The notes: generated from the sequence alone by a model not told the origin. A stretch of DNA of 64,000 nt from Pseudeuparius sepicola (GCA_963920635.1 OY987298.1:57143949-57207948), one strand, 5' to 3'. Shown: positions 22,187-32,997, numbered from the stretch's first letter. Numbers and translations: made by a program.

Positions 22187-22302
22187 TGTACCTCGGCACT
22201 GACGTTATTTTTATGACATGTGGTTTATTTGCCTCGACAAAAGGCCTCGGCAACTAAATTCCACATGAGTCATAAAAAGTTGCACTTCAGTGCCTTGGTA
22301 CA
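22187..22302. repeat. Inverted repeat at the 3' end of repeat B
   Basis: 22187-22223 (TGTACCTCGGCACTGACG...CATGTGG) pairs with 22261-22302 (CCACATGAGTCAT...TTGGTACA) with about 80% complementarity. The second copy of the repeat (52.9 kb) has only the right arm, so the left arm is an extra, inverted duplication. Confidence 0.7.
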
Positions 22303-22318
22303 TAAATAACTATTCTAT

Positions 22319-23898
22319 TATTGTGAGGATCATTTTTAAGTGACAAACAGTTCTACTATTGGTTTTTTGCAATACTAAAGCTCAGCTTTTACAATTTATT
22401 TTTGGTAAGTAGGTATAAATAGTTATTTTGCGTTGAGAATTTATTAAAAACACTCAATAATAATGTAAATAATGCAGAAAATAAATCCTAAAATGTAGGT
22501 AAATAATTCCTGTTTACTAACGTTAGCGTTTACAAAAAGGATATGTATCAGATGATATCAATCCGCATTAATTGGTAGACACGAAAACTTCCGCACTGAT
22601 TGTTTTCTTTTCAACGTTCTCTCCAAGTTAATATCTGAGTCTATCAACTAAATATCCAATCGAATTCTCTCAGAGCATCCTCAGATTAGGATACTGTTGC
22701 GTTGGGGTGGGAATTATTTATTTAGTTTCACACGAATGATCACTAAAACAATTTTCTACCTCGTGCTTTCGGCTTCCCGTCCGCGTGGTTGGTCTCGAAA
22801 TCTTAACGTTTAGGTCGGATCGTGGAAGCCTAAAAACCAAGAAAACAATTTCCTTTCTTGATTATAATGTTCGAGGAGATTTGCCAATAAAAGACCTCGA
22901 AAAAGTGAATCTTAGTCGCCAGTTATTATTTTAAGAAATATAGACAGGCCCTTTTTCTAAATAAAAGAAATAAGAAAGTTGAGGTAGCAAAACTTCTCTC
23001 AAATTATGGTGTACCAATATTGTGTTCTCCGGAGTTTTTAAAGATATATTGTTTTTGGCGCCTATTTTTTTTTCTTTTTTCGAGTATTGGGCAATTTTTG
23101 GCCAGACATTTTGGACCTTTTAAGAAAACATTTGCACGCGCGCTCTAGTAAAAAATGGCGGCCATTTAGTTAAATTTTTCAGGCAGGGAGAGAGCAGCAA
23201 TGACCTAACTTAATTTAAATTCTATTCCACATGATATTTATGCCAGTTCAGACCTTCATATACAGAGACTCACATTTCTGCGTTATTGTTCTTTGTATCA
23301 TGGGTATATAACTATCAGTTTTGTCATTGCAACCTGTTAAAATATTTCTTAGCTGTCATAAATTAGTATCCAATTTGAGTCACCTACGAAGTTTCCATTT
23401 TCATGAATTTATTGGTAGGACTTGAAATTTCATAAAAAGAATTGTTCTTTTACTACTTCAGAAAGCTATACCCAAAGTAGCTTAAGGTACCTAGCTTTTC
23501 TTTTTTTTTTGTAGTAAATGATGGTATATTCTTTTAAATAATTTATAATAAAAGCGATATTTGACACTTAAGCTTACATAGTGAAGCCTAAACGATTATA
23601 TATATATATAGCTACTTAGATGCGGTAATAACCCAGGTACACGTGGAAATAATAAACAAATTTTATTTATGTAAAATTTTCTAAAATTTGCTATTTCCAA
23701 AAATTCTTAGTTTGTAGTCACAGAACAGTAGACAATAAATTTTTTATAATAAATTCTAGATGATATTGAAAAATTTCAACCGAAGGTGACAAATAATTTG
23801 TTTCCCATTTTCGTTCAAAGTTTGTCTACTTTTTCCATGCTATTATTGTAGGGAATATAAAAAAATATAATATTTACGATTTATTATAATAATAATAT
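22319..23898. other. Non-coding stretch
   Basis: No recognised family. A short (TA)n tract lies at about 23597-23612 and homopolymer T runs occur near 23500. Confidence 0.4.
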
Positions 23899-24003
23899 TT
23901 CTTGAAATAGGCACTAGAGTCTCAAAATCGTCATTAAAAGCTCCGAAATCGGCACTAAAATAAGTTATTATATTGTACGATTTTTTGTTGGCCTTGGTGA
24001 GAT
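23899..24003 (+). repeat. Repeat family B, copy 3 (5' part), interrupted
   Basis: CTTGAAATAGGCACTAGAG onward matches the first 105 bases of the other two copies, up to GGCCTTGGTGAGAT. The P-like element starts right after that GAGAT. Weak similarity resumes behind the element at 26737, so this copy was probably the insertion target. Confidence 0.6.
23997..24003. repeat. Left 7-bp target duplication of the short P-like element
   Basis: GTGAGAT, identical to 26737-26743. Confidence 0.8.
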
Positions 24004-24141
24004 CCTTGTTTATGGAGGTTCTAGTTAGCTTTTGCTTATGGCGGAATTTCTATAACCTTCAAATATAAGCAAGCAAGTACCAACTTTTATCAAGAATACT
24101 TTTTTTTCTGAGAAACTTCAAATATAGAAAATTCCCATTAG

Positions 24142-25528
24142 CAGAACTACAACAAAGAATTGCGGGGAAGAATTGCAGTTTTGAATGCTCAATCTAATGC
24201 CCCTTTTGGATTTTTAAAAAAGTTCATGGCTCACTAGATATTTTGAAAATAGTGATTTTTTGCTATCAGATCTCTGTAGCTCCTTTATTTCTGATTATAC
24301 AGAAAAACTGTAGAGACAAAAATTGTAGATATGTAATCCAATTTTTTATGTTGTTTGTGATTTTTGAGATATGACATAGACTTGTGTTTTTTTAAATGTA
24401 AATCGTAGTTGGCTGTGGCCTTATCAAATCGGCCATTTTTTGAGCTTTTCAAAAATATAATACTCTGCATAGTTTTGTTAACTATAGCTATGGCTAATTT
24501 TCTGATTTTTGTCTTAATTTTCACATAGTCAGCCATGGAATATTTTCATAATTACGTTCTATTTTATAATAAGACATACTTCAAACTTTCAAATATTTTA
24601 TTTTTAGCTGGTAACAAAATGTAACAAAATAAAACAAAAATTATCATGATGGAGCTCCATCACATAATTATCTGCCCGTAAGAAATTACCTAGATCAGCT
24701 ATATCCAAATAGTTTGATAGGGAGAAATATACCTATTTCCTGGCAGCCCAGATCCCCCAATTTGTCTGTTTTGGATAGTACAAAATAAAGTACGAGACAA
24801 TTGTTGAATTAAGAGCAGCTGTTTTAGAAGCAATTGCCAGTATTGACAGGCGCTCTCTTAGAAAGGCGACAAATTCAGTTTTAAAAAGATGCAATAATTG
24901 CATAAATAATAATGGTGGATTGTTTGAACACCTTTTTTATTTTAAAAGGTGACCTTTTAAAAAAATAATAATTTGTATTTGAGTTTTTTAATTTTTGTTT
25001 TATTTTGTTACATTTTGATATCAGCTAAAAACAAAATATTAGGAAGTTTGAAGAATGTCTAATTATAAAATAGAATGTAATAATTATGAAAATATTCCAT
25101 GGCTGACTATGTGAAAATTTTGAAAAAAATCAGAATAGCCATAGCTCTTTTATTTTTTATAATAACTATGTCGAGTATTATATCTTTGGAAAGCTAAAAA
25201 AATGGCCGATTTTATAAGGCCTTAGCCAACTATGATTTACATTTAAAAAAAAACACAAGTTTATGTCATATCTCAAAAATCAGAAACAACATAAGAAAGT
25301 GGATAAGATTATCTTATTAAGCCCAAATGATCTACAATTTTTGTCTCTAGAATAGCAAAAAAACACTCTTTTCAAAATATCTAGTGAGCCATGAACTTTT
25401 TTAAAATTTCCAAAGAGGCATTAGATTGAGCATTCAAAACCGCAATTCTTTTCCCATTTAACCTTTGTTCTAGCTCTGCTAGTTTCCGAGATCCCCATAG
25501 TGGGCATCGAAAAAAAAAACTCACCCTG
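24142..25528 (+). mobile_element. Long-arm mariner foldback element, copy 1 (left end truncated)
   Basis: A right arm (about 24978-25528) is the inverted copy of a left arm (about 24142-24638). The right end reads ...AAACTCACCCTG followed by TA. The left terminal ~80 bases, including the CAGGGTGAG end, are deleted compared with the copy at 29743. The arms enclose a 340-bp core that is transposase sequence. Same family as 29743-31246 and 56835-58325. It sits inside the P-like element at the same position as copy 2, so it was acquired before the two P-like copies separated. Confidence 0.8.
24645..24952 (+). pseudogene. Mariner-type transposase C-terminal fragment in foldback copy 1
   Basis: Begins HDGAPSHNYLPVRNYLDQLY, then RSPNLSVLD, and after a frameshift near 24780 YETIVELRAAVLEAI and a final RCNNCINNNGGLFEHL before a TGA stop (24950-24952). 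This is the end of a Tc1/mariner DDE transposase from the second catalytic Asp onward. Between that Asp and the third acidic position there are 41 residues, as in the intact transposase at 40.9-42.0 kb. The first catalytic Asp and the DNA-binding domain are absent, so it has no transposase activity. Together with the arms it shows that the foldback arose by internal deletion of a long-TIR mariner. Confidence 0.8.
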
Positions 25529-25540
25529 TATACCTACATT

Positions 25541-25558
25541 CGTCGATGAAAATCAACG
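25541..25558. repeat. Palindromic mini-insertion (18 bp) in the short P-like copy
   Basis: CGTCGATGAAAATCAACG, flanked by CTACATT on the left and CTATATT on the right. The equivalent site in the long copy is 29713-29730. Confidence 0.6.
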
Positions 25559-26029
25559 CTATATTTCACAACATAACTACTATTTTGCAAATCTTGGAAA
25601 TTTCTCAGGAGGTATTGGTAAAGGTATTGTTTATCCTGTGGTAAAGGTAAAACTATCTCGGACAGTTTTAAAATTTTCTAGCATGCCAGCTGAGTTTTTT
25701 AGTGCTATAAACGGTGGCCTTTTTCCAAATTCTAATAAAGTAAACTGAAAGCAGTCAGTTTTGCCCACAAACGTCATTAAGAATTTTTTCGGTAACTCTT
25801 AAAACAAGGCGGTTTTTACAAAGGTTTTTCAAAATTATCTCGGAAAGTAAAGGCCGTAATTCTCGAATATGCTTTTGCATAAAGTTAGACCATCAAAAAA
25901 GCAATCTTTTCTTTCAAAGAAAGTTGTCCGAAACCGAAAAATGCATATTTATCAAGATATTCACTGGCTCCCCTTTAATACTTATAGACATCCTGTATAG
26001 GTCTGTGATCTTATCGTCGTTAAAAGCCT

Positions 26030-26060
26030 CGTCGATGGAGGAAGGAATCCCCAATCAACG
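26030..26060. repeat. Palindromic mini-insertion (31 bp) in the short P-like copy
   Basis: Starts CGTCGATGGAGGAAGGAATC and ends CAATCAACG. Near-repeats AAAGCCT and AAAACAT/GC lie on either side. It corresponds to 29199-29229 in the long copy. Confidence 0.6.
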
Positions 26061-26482
26061 AAAACATGCACAAGCAAATTTTTCTTGAGGATTATTTCAG
26101 TTTATTATTTAAAATGTTTTCAATACCAAGGTATAGCTAGGTATATAATTGTAAATATCTGAATAAACTTTATTATAATTATTGTTTCCGTAATTATTTT
26201 CAACACCTAAAATTCATTTGTAATATAATGCGTCGACCTAGGGAGGCATGGTTGTTCGCAGGCCGGCTGACCGGTGATGACTCAGCGATCGATACAAAAA
26301 CTAGAAAAAATCGCTTTCAACCGTTTTTATTACTCTGGTCGGCTGTGCCAAGAGTAAACAAACCGGCTGAGGGCTCCAGTGACGTCACTGCCGATCGATA
26401 AGTCTGCGAATATACACCGTATGGGATCTGCGTAGCGTGACAGGTTTCTAAACGAGATCGAGTAAGAAGCGCTAAGGTTTTT

Positions 26483-26655
26483 GATTTTGATAATAGGTGG
26501 CGCCCTTGTGAATCCGATCATAGATCACCGTTAGTTTTAGATTTTGATAATAGGTGGCGCCCTGTGAATCCGATCATAGATCTCCGTTAGTTTTAGATTT
26601 TGATAATAGGCGGCGCCTTGTGAATCAGATCTCCGTTAGTTTTAGATTTGGTCCT
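26483..26655. repeat. Subterminal tandem repeat, three units of about 57 bp
   Basis: Each unit runs from GATTTTGATAATAGGTGGCG through GTGAATCCGATCATAGATC to CCGTTAGTTTTA, with small deletions in the third. The long copy has only two units (28650-28760), so the array length differs between copies. Confidence 0.8.
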
Positions 26656-26743
26656 TAGAGCCGACACAAGCAACTAAATCTATTAATATATAGAAATTCC
26701 GCCATAAGCAAAAGCTAACTAGTCTCATAAACAAGGGTGAGAT

Positions 26744-28549
26744 ATAAAAACTAAGGGTCAAATTAAAGATCAGATATAATACATTTCATTTTATACAGTG
26801 CGACAAATTTACATATGGAACGATATTTTTTCTATAGGCGGGCGGAAAATCTAATGTTCCGCACTAGTGCGACATGTGTGAATTTTCTGCACTAAAATCA
26901 GTGTATAATGTCAAATACATAAAACGATCAAAATTACGGGTGTTTTCAATTATTATTAATAACATCGTATTGCCCAAGTATTGCTCCGAGCTGGTTGGTT
27001 GGTATAGCGCTAATGATTTGCTGCAAAAAATGTCCAAATTTGTTGCTTCAAAAATAAAAAAAGGTACGGCATGGAATATGAATAAGAGTTGTTTATTTTC
27101 CGCCTGCCTCGAGAAAAACAATAATTGTTCCTTACACTTGTGGAAAATCCATGCCTTTTCCGCATTCGTCTGCTTGGCCGAACTCCGTTTCGTGTCGTTC
27201 GGCCAACGGCAGTCTCCGGCGGAAAAATTAATTTACGCACTCATTATGAAAATAGCTATTGTTTGAAGAAAAATTTAAAATTTAACTTTGCGAGCAGTGG
27301 TTACACTGGTGCCACCTCATATTTCCGGTAGCCTTTACCTTTACTGACACTATTGGTACAGGTTAAGGGAAACTTAGTTCAATTACAAGTACATCTAGAT
27401 CAGTATGATATCTCTGATCATTTTCAAGTGAAGAAGAGGTATTATACTGATCGAAACGTTTTGTTTTTAAAATAATATAGATAAAGCAATGGAAGTCCGA
27501 CAACAAAGTTTTTCTCAGCGTTTATCATTTACAGATACCACCGCAAAAGTCACGTGAGCAATTTTGCATGCTTTTTTTTATCCTATACACGCAAAAACTG
27601 CTGAAAAATTCTAACTTGAAGTAGTTCGGAAAACGAAAATTTTATTTGTGACTGTAGGCATATTAGATTGCAACATACATTAACAAGTTTTTATTTTAAA
27701 TATAAAATTGTTTTCAACAATATGTTATTTTGTAACATTGCGCCAGCGGCGATCAGTTGAAACAGTGAGGAACTTCGATGGTCGAGCTGAGCTGGACCAT
27801 CCATCTCTCATTTCTCGTATGTACTTTTGGTACTTGAGTGGTGGACAAAATAATATCAACATATCAACTACCTACTGAAAATTGCCTTATTATTTGTCAA
27901 AGAACGCGTAAATTACATCAATGCGCCATGCTTGAGTTGGTCCCGACTACACAAGTTCCGTCACTGCCTTATAAAACCACCAACAATTTTTTGCAGCATG
28001 AAAGGAGAAAAATACGCGAACACAAAATTCAAACCGGGGGCTTTTAAATTGTGGCCAGAAAAATTCATTAGTTAGATGTTTTAATTATACTTCCTGCAGC
28101 TGAATAGAGCCATTTCCTTTGGAGATATTTTTTCTGTTAATAAATCTCCCGGCTCCCCTCGTGTACAGCCAGCGCTTTTCGTTTATGCGCACCATAAATT
28201 CGCGCACAATGGGCGCAACACCTATTAAAGTTGTGATTCCGGGGAGATCGGCCGCCCGGCTCGTTGACTAACTGCTTTCATATGTTATGTGCGTCTGGAA
28301 CAGTAAGAAAAATGTTTTCCGAAATTACGACCAAGTCAGATATTATGCGCGGTTAGTTGGAAATGCCTACCATCACCCAACGAATTGGTTTTGTCACAGT
28401 CGAAGGGGTATTATGCAATACGTCTTTGCCTGTAAAATACGTTCTGGACGAGGGCGATTAGCAGAATGAACGACGACGAACTTAACACGGCCATGGTTGA
28501 TGATTTAATATGATTTTTGGTAACAATAATCGTCGAAAAAAGCACATGA
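26744..28549. other. Spacer between the two P-like elements
   Basis: About 1.8 kb that is not part of either element. Its first bases weakly continue repeat B. Open frames exist on both strands (26874-27266 plus, 27010-27240 minus) but show no domain. A segment near 27395-27470 (GATCAGTATGATATC...ATACTGATCGAAACG) is similar in style to ends of Penelope-like elements. No host gene is recognisable. Confidence 0.4.
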
Positions 28550-28649
28550 GTGACACCCTTGTTTATGAGACTAGTTAGCTTTTGCTTATGGCGGAATTTC
28601 TATATATTAATAGATTTAGTTGCTTGTGTCGGCCTCTAAGGACCAAATC

Positions 28650-28760
28650 TAAAACTAACGGAGATTTGATTCACAAGGCGCCACCTATTATCAAAATCTA
28701 AAACTAACGGAGATCTATGATCGGATTCACAAGGGCGCCACCTATTATCAAAATCAAAAA
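28650..28760. repeat. Subterminal tandem repeat, two units
   Basis: Reverse complement of the array at 26483-26655, with one unit fewer. Confidence 0.8.
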
Positions 28761-28951
28761 CCTTAGCGCTTCTTACTCGATCTCGTTAAGAAACCTGTCA
28801 CGCTACGCAGATCCCATACGGTGTATATTCGCAGACTTATCGATCGGCAGTGACGTCACTGGAGCCCTCAGCCGGTTTGTTTACAAAGCCGACCAGAGCA
28901 ATAAAAACGGTTAAAAACGATTTTTTCTATAGTTTTTGTATCGATCGCTGA

Positions 28952-28984
28952 GTCATCACAGAGAACATTGTTCTCTGTCATCAC
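28952..28984. repeat. 17-bp palindrome between 8-bp direct repeats (footprint-like)
   Basis: GTCATCAC (28952-28959), AGAGAACATTGTTCTCT (28960-28976), GTCATCAC (28977-28984). The short P-like copy has a single GTCATCAC at the matching place (inverted, near 26275), so it serves as an empty site. Confidence 0.8.
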
Positions 28985-29198
28985 CATGCCTCGCAAGGTC
29001 ATTATATTCTTCCCTAGCTAGGTCGACGCATTATATTACAAATGAATTTTAGGTGTTGAAAATAATTACGGAAACAATAATTATAATAAAGTTTATTCAG
29101 ATATTTACAATTATATACCTAGCTATACCTTGGTATTGAAAACATTTTAAATAATAAACTGAAATAATCCTCAAGAAAAATTTGCTTGTGCATGCTTT

Positions 29199-29229
29199 CG
29201 TTGATTGAGGATTCCTTCCTCCATCGACG
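29199..29229. repeat. Palindromic mini-insertion (31 bp) in the long P-like copy
   Basis: CGTTGATTGAGG...CCATCGACG, with GCTTT before and GGCTTT after. Shared with the short copy. Confidence 0.65.
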
Positions 29230-29525
29230 AGGCTTTTAATGAGGATAAGATCACAGACCTATACAGGATGTCTATTAAAGGGGAGCCAGTCAGGAATATC
29301 TTGATAAATATGCATTTTTCGGTTTCGAACAACTTTCTTTGAAAGAAAAGATTGCTTTTTTGATGGTCTAACTTTATGCATATACTTTCCGAGATAATTT
29401 TGAAAAACCTTTGTAAAAACCGCCGTGTTTTAAGAGTTACCGAAAAAATTCTTAATGACGTTTGTGGGCAAAACTGACTGCTTTCAGTTTACTTTATTAG
29501 AATTTGGAAAAAGGCCATATAGCAC

Positions 29526-29560
29526 CATAGAAGAATCTACTACGCCTAGATTCTTCTATG
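29526..29560. repeat. 35-bp hairpin unique to the long P-like copy
   Basis: CATAGAAGAATCTA, a 7-base loop, and the exact reverse complement of the first 14 bases. ATAGCAC stands before it and ATAGAAC after it; the short copy has one ATAGCAC and no hairpin. Confidence 0.8.
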
Positions 29561-29712
29561 ATAGAACTGAAAAAAACTCAGCTGGCATGCTAGAAAATTT
29601 TAAAACTGTCCGAAATAGTTTTACCTTTACCACAGGATAAACAATACCTTTACCAATACCTCCTGAGAAATTTCCAAGATTTGCAAAATAGTAGTTATGT
29701 TGTGAAATATAG

Positions 29713-29730
29713 CGTTGATTTCCATCGACG
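29713..29730. repeat. Palindromic mini-insertion (18 bp) in the long P-like copy
   Basis: CGTTGATTTCCATCGACG; same site as 25541-25558 in the short copy, next to the end of the nested mariner foldback element. Confidence 0.6.
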
Positions 29731-29742
29731 AATGTAGGTATA

Positions 29743-31246
29743 CAGGGTGAGTTTTTTTCGATGCCCACTATGGGGAACTCGGAAACTAGCAGAGCTAGAA
29801 CAAAGGTTAAATGGGAAAAGAATTGCGGTTTTGAATGCTCAATCTAATGCCTCTCTTGAAATTTTAAAAAAGTTCATGGCTCACTAGATATTTTGAAAAG
29901 AGTGTTTTTTTGCTATTTATTTCATAAGATCTCTGTAGCTCCGTTATTTCTGATTATACAGAAAAACTCTAGAGACAAAAATTGTAGATAATTTTGGGCT
30001 TAATAGGATAATCTTATCCAATTTTTTATGTTGTTTCTGATTTTTGAGATATGACATAAACTTGTGTTTTTTTAATGTAAATCATAGTTGGCTAAGGCCT
30101 TATAAAATCGGCCATTTTTTGGGCTTTCCAAAGATATAATACTCGACATAGTTATTATAAAAAATAAAAGAGCTATGGCTATTCTGATTTTTTTCAAAAT
30201 TTTCACATAGTCAGCCATGGAATATTTTCATAATTATTACATTCTATTTTATAATTAGACATTCTTCAAACTTCCTAATATTTTGTTTTTAGCTGGTATC
30301 AAAATGTAACAAAATAAAACAAAAATTAAAAAACTCAAATTCAAATTATTATTATTTTAAAAGGTCACCTTTTAAAATAAAAAAAAGTGTTCAAACAATC
30401 TATCATTATTATTTGCGCAAATACTGCATCTTTTTAAAACTGAATTTGTCGCCTTTCTTAGAGAGCGCCTGTCAGTACTGGCAATTGCTTCTAAAACAGC
30501 TGCTCTTAATTCAACAATTGTCTCGTACTTTATTTTGTACTATTCCCCACAAAAGGAAATCCAAAACAGACAAATTGGGGGATTTGGGCTGCCAGGAGAT
30601 AGGTATATTTCTCCCTATCAAACTATTTGGCTGATCTAGGTAATTTCTTACGGGCAGATAATTACGTGATGGAGCTCCATCATGATAATTTTTGTTTTAT
30701 TTTTTTACATTTTGTTACCAGCTAAAAATAAAATATTTGAAAGTTTGAAGTATGTCTTATTATAAAATAGAACGTAATTATGAAAACATTCCATGGCTAT
30801 GTGAAAATTATTAAAAAAATTCAGAAAATTAGCCATAGCTATTTTATTTGTTATAATAACTATGCAGAGTATTATATTTTTGAAAAGCTCAAAAAATGGC
30901 CGATTTGATAAGGCCACAGCCAACTAGGTATAATTTAAATTTAAAAAACACAAGTCATATGCCATATCTCAAAAATCACAAACAACATAAAAAATTGGAT
31001 TACATATCTACAATTTTTGTCTCTACAGTTTTTCTGTATAATCAGAAATAACGAAGCTACAGAGATCTGATGAAATAGCAAAAAATCACTATTTTCAAAA
31101 TATCTAGTCAGCCATGAACTTTTTTAAAAATCCAAAAGGGGCATTAGATTGAGCATTCAAAACTGCAATTCTTCCCCGCAATTCTTTGTTGTAGTTCTGT
31201 TAGTTTCCGAGATCCCTATAGTGGGCATCGAAAAAAACTCACCCTG
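29743..31246 (-). mobile_element. Long-arm mariner foldback element, copy 2 (1,504 bp)
   Basis: Both ends are complete: CAGGGTGAGTTTTTTTCGAT on the left and its inverse at 31235-31246, each flanked by TA (29741-29742 and 31247-31248). Arms of about 560 bp surround a core with a transposase C-terminus on the minus strand. Nested in the long P-like element at the site matching copy 1. Confidence 0.85.
30365..30684 (-). pseudogene. Mariner-type transposase C-terminal fragment in foldback copy 2
   Basis: Minus-strand counterpart of the fragment at 24645-24952, from the HDGAP motif (30684) to the TGA stop (30365-30367). It has small indels of its own. Catalytically incomplete. Confidence 0.75.
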
Positions 31247-32042
31247 TATATATAGTGTCTTCCAGAAAGTTGGACACAAATGGGAATTTTCTATATTTGA
31301 AGTTTCTCAGAAAAAAATTATTCTTGATAAAAGTTGGTACTTGTGCTTAAACTCAAAATATACCCGAAAAATTTTAAAATTTCTATTCGTATAGAGGGAA
31401 GGTTGAAAAATACTTATGAAAATTCCTCAAGAGTAAAGTACCCTTATTTTTAGAACTACAGCACTATGGCACTAAGAAGAGTTGTTTGGAATCCCAAAAC
31501 AATGTCAAATATGAATTCACAGCCACCTACTCAAAAGAAGAAGAAAAATCACACTTTCGCATTTTTTATTCACCACGCATAATAGATAATATTAATATTA
31601 GCTATGTACCTATTTTGAGGCACATCTTCGAGCATGACAGTACGATACCAACGATTTTTATTTATGATCAACTAGCATCTTAAAAACACTTAATAACTGA
31701 AACTTCTGCAAAGTTTGTCGTTTTTTTGTGTCCAGGTAAAATACTACTAGGTACAATTTCAAACATAACATAGTAACTAATCTGTGGAACACAAAAATAT
31801 TTTAATACAGCAACAAATTAAGAGTTATTTAATAAAAGATAATTCAACAATAAAAATATCACAACAAAAAAATATTATGAGAATCTACATGTGCCCCTTC
31901 CTTCGATTCTTCTCGCCCTCTTGGCAATATAAAAAATTTTTGAATACGCTTCCTCAATGTTTGCAGACTTGTAAGCTTCACAACACTCAACGCATTCGGC
32001 TATGGCTTTTCAACCTGTCCAAGTTCAATTATTTGTTTTTTT

Positions 32043-32593
32043 TTATTTGGGACCTTCCCTAAGACTCATGCTCGATTTGGACAAATAACTTGGGCAACCT
32101 GCTAACTTACAAGGTATTGCACCTAAAAAAGTAAGTATATTTTGTAAAAATATAATAAAATAACTTGCCATGAAAATTTAAAACCTTTATCTAAACGTGG
32201 AATTTTTAAAAGTGCACGTAGTTTCACCAGTCGACTCTACAACACACCGTTGATTGAGGACCATTGATGAACACACGTAGTCTCCCTTTCAATGTCTTGT
32301 GTTAAAAAGTGTTGTTCACAGACCTACAATAACCCGAAACTTTATGAAAAATATATAAAAAATGTAACATATACTATAACATACCTTAGAATGTTTCTTG
32401 ACTACAAAGTAAGCCCTTTTTATGGTTTGCACCCTTGTTTGTATAAATAAGGCTTGCACCCATTTTGCCCTCAAAACTGGATCCTTAGGAAAGGCAAAAA
32501 CAGACACTTTTGGCTTTGGCCCGGTTAGGTAATTGGGCGTCGATTGATTCCTTCCTCCATCGACGAATTTGGGACACAACACTTCTCGGGCAT
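32043..32593 (-). pseudogene. THAP-domain gene relic of the P-like element, three exons
   Basis: Minus strand. Exon 1 starts at ATG 32593 (MPEKCCVPN) and after a 28-bp insertion continues NYLTGPKPKVSVFAFPKDP and LRAKWVQAL to KHSK at 32385. Intron 1 (32324-32384, GTATGT...TTGTAG) is 61 bp. Exon 2 opens VCEQHF, completing the THAP core SKVCEQHF, and contains a TAG stop after about 28 codons. Intron 2 (32123-32184) is 62 bp. Exon 3 opens GAIPCKLAGCP, the AVPTIF-like box of THAP domains, and stops at 32043-32045. THAP zinc fingers are the DNA-binding domain of P transposases. The palindrome at 32538-32565 falls where the second zinc-binding Cys should be and shifts the frame. No catalytic domain follows. 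Inactive. Confidence 0.75.
32538..32565. repeat. 28-bp palindromic mini-insertion inside the THAP coding region
   Basis: CGTCGATTGATTCC...CCATCGACG with TAATTGGG before and AATTTGGG after (plus strand). It interrupts exon 1 of the THAP gene within the zinc-binding start of the domain. Confidence 0.75.
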
Positions 32594-32997
32594 GGCTAGA
32601 ACCTAGAACCGTTGATTTCCATGGATTCTAAAACCACAAGAAAACACTCATTTTGAAACAACAAAACACATTTTCACTTCCTAACCTCTGTACCTATTTA
32701 TCGTTTATCTGATGGCTCAAAACACGAAATGTTTTTTATATGCACACACTAATTATCGGACTAGAATACCACCGAATACTACTGCATCCACCAAGTACAC
32801 GTAACAATAAGTGGAAATAAGAAAACGAGAATCACAGCAAATTAATAACCGGCAGCAAAAACAAAAACAGCTGGACCTCGGAGACGTGACGTTGCGCAAT
32901 GACTAAGCGCTGGGTCGATCGATACCCGGCCCGCGTACGTATAACAGTTTCCTGCCCTGTAAAATTTAACCTTCTTCCATCGACGCTTTTCTCGAAC

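Larger units (their letters stand above)
21703..22318 (+). repeat. Repeat family B, copy 1 (616 bp), with 5S-like segment
   Basis: Matches 52415-52935 over most of its length and 23899-24003 at its 5' end. It starts CTTGAAATCGGCA and ends GGTACATAAATAACTATT. The 5' part has two direct copies of AAATCGGCA-TGAAGT about 45 bases apart, and the 3' end carries the inverted version ACTTCAGTGCC, so the termini are loosely inverted. The 5S-rRNA-like block at 22073-22128 is followed by a T-run near 22158. There is no open reading frame of note. It may be a SINE-like or other non-autonomous element; the family is not one I recognise. Confidence 0.7.
24004..26736 (-). mobile_element. P-superfamily-like element, short copy (2.73 kb, internally deleted)
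   Basis: The ends are inverted copies of CCTTGTTTATG followed by a 3-8 base variable spot and TAGTTAGCTTTTGCTTATGG (about 50 bp in all). A 7-bp duplication GTGAGAT flanks it on both sides (23997-24003 and 26737-26743). The interior matches the 4.65-kb element at 28557-33209 in the opposite orientation, but lacks the section with the THAP gene; the joint is near 24065, where sequence matching 31345 meets sequence matching 33155. It carries the nested mariner foldback element at 24142-25528. It has no coding capacity of its own. Strand is given relative to the THAP gene of the long copy, which would start at the left end here. Confidence 0.75.

Noticed and set aside
26874..27266. 130-codon frame in the spacer as a host gene
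   Set aside because: No domain, no conservation evidence, and an overlapping minus-strand frame of similar length; chance is likely.
27395..27470. Hammerhead ribozyme like those in Penelope-type elements
   Set aside because: GATCAGTAT...ATACTGATCGAAAC has a stem and a GAAAC, but the CTGATGA core is not intact (CTGATCA), so the fold is not supported.
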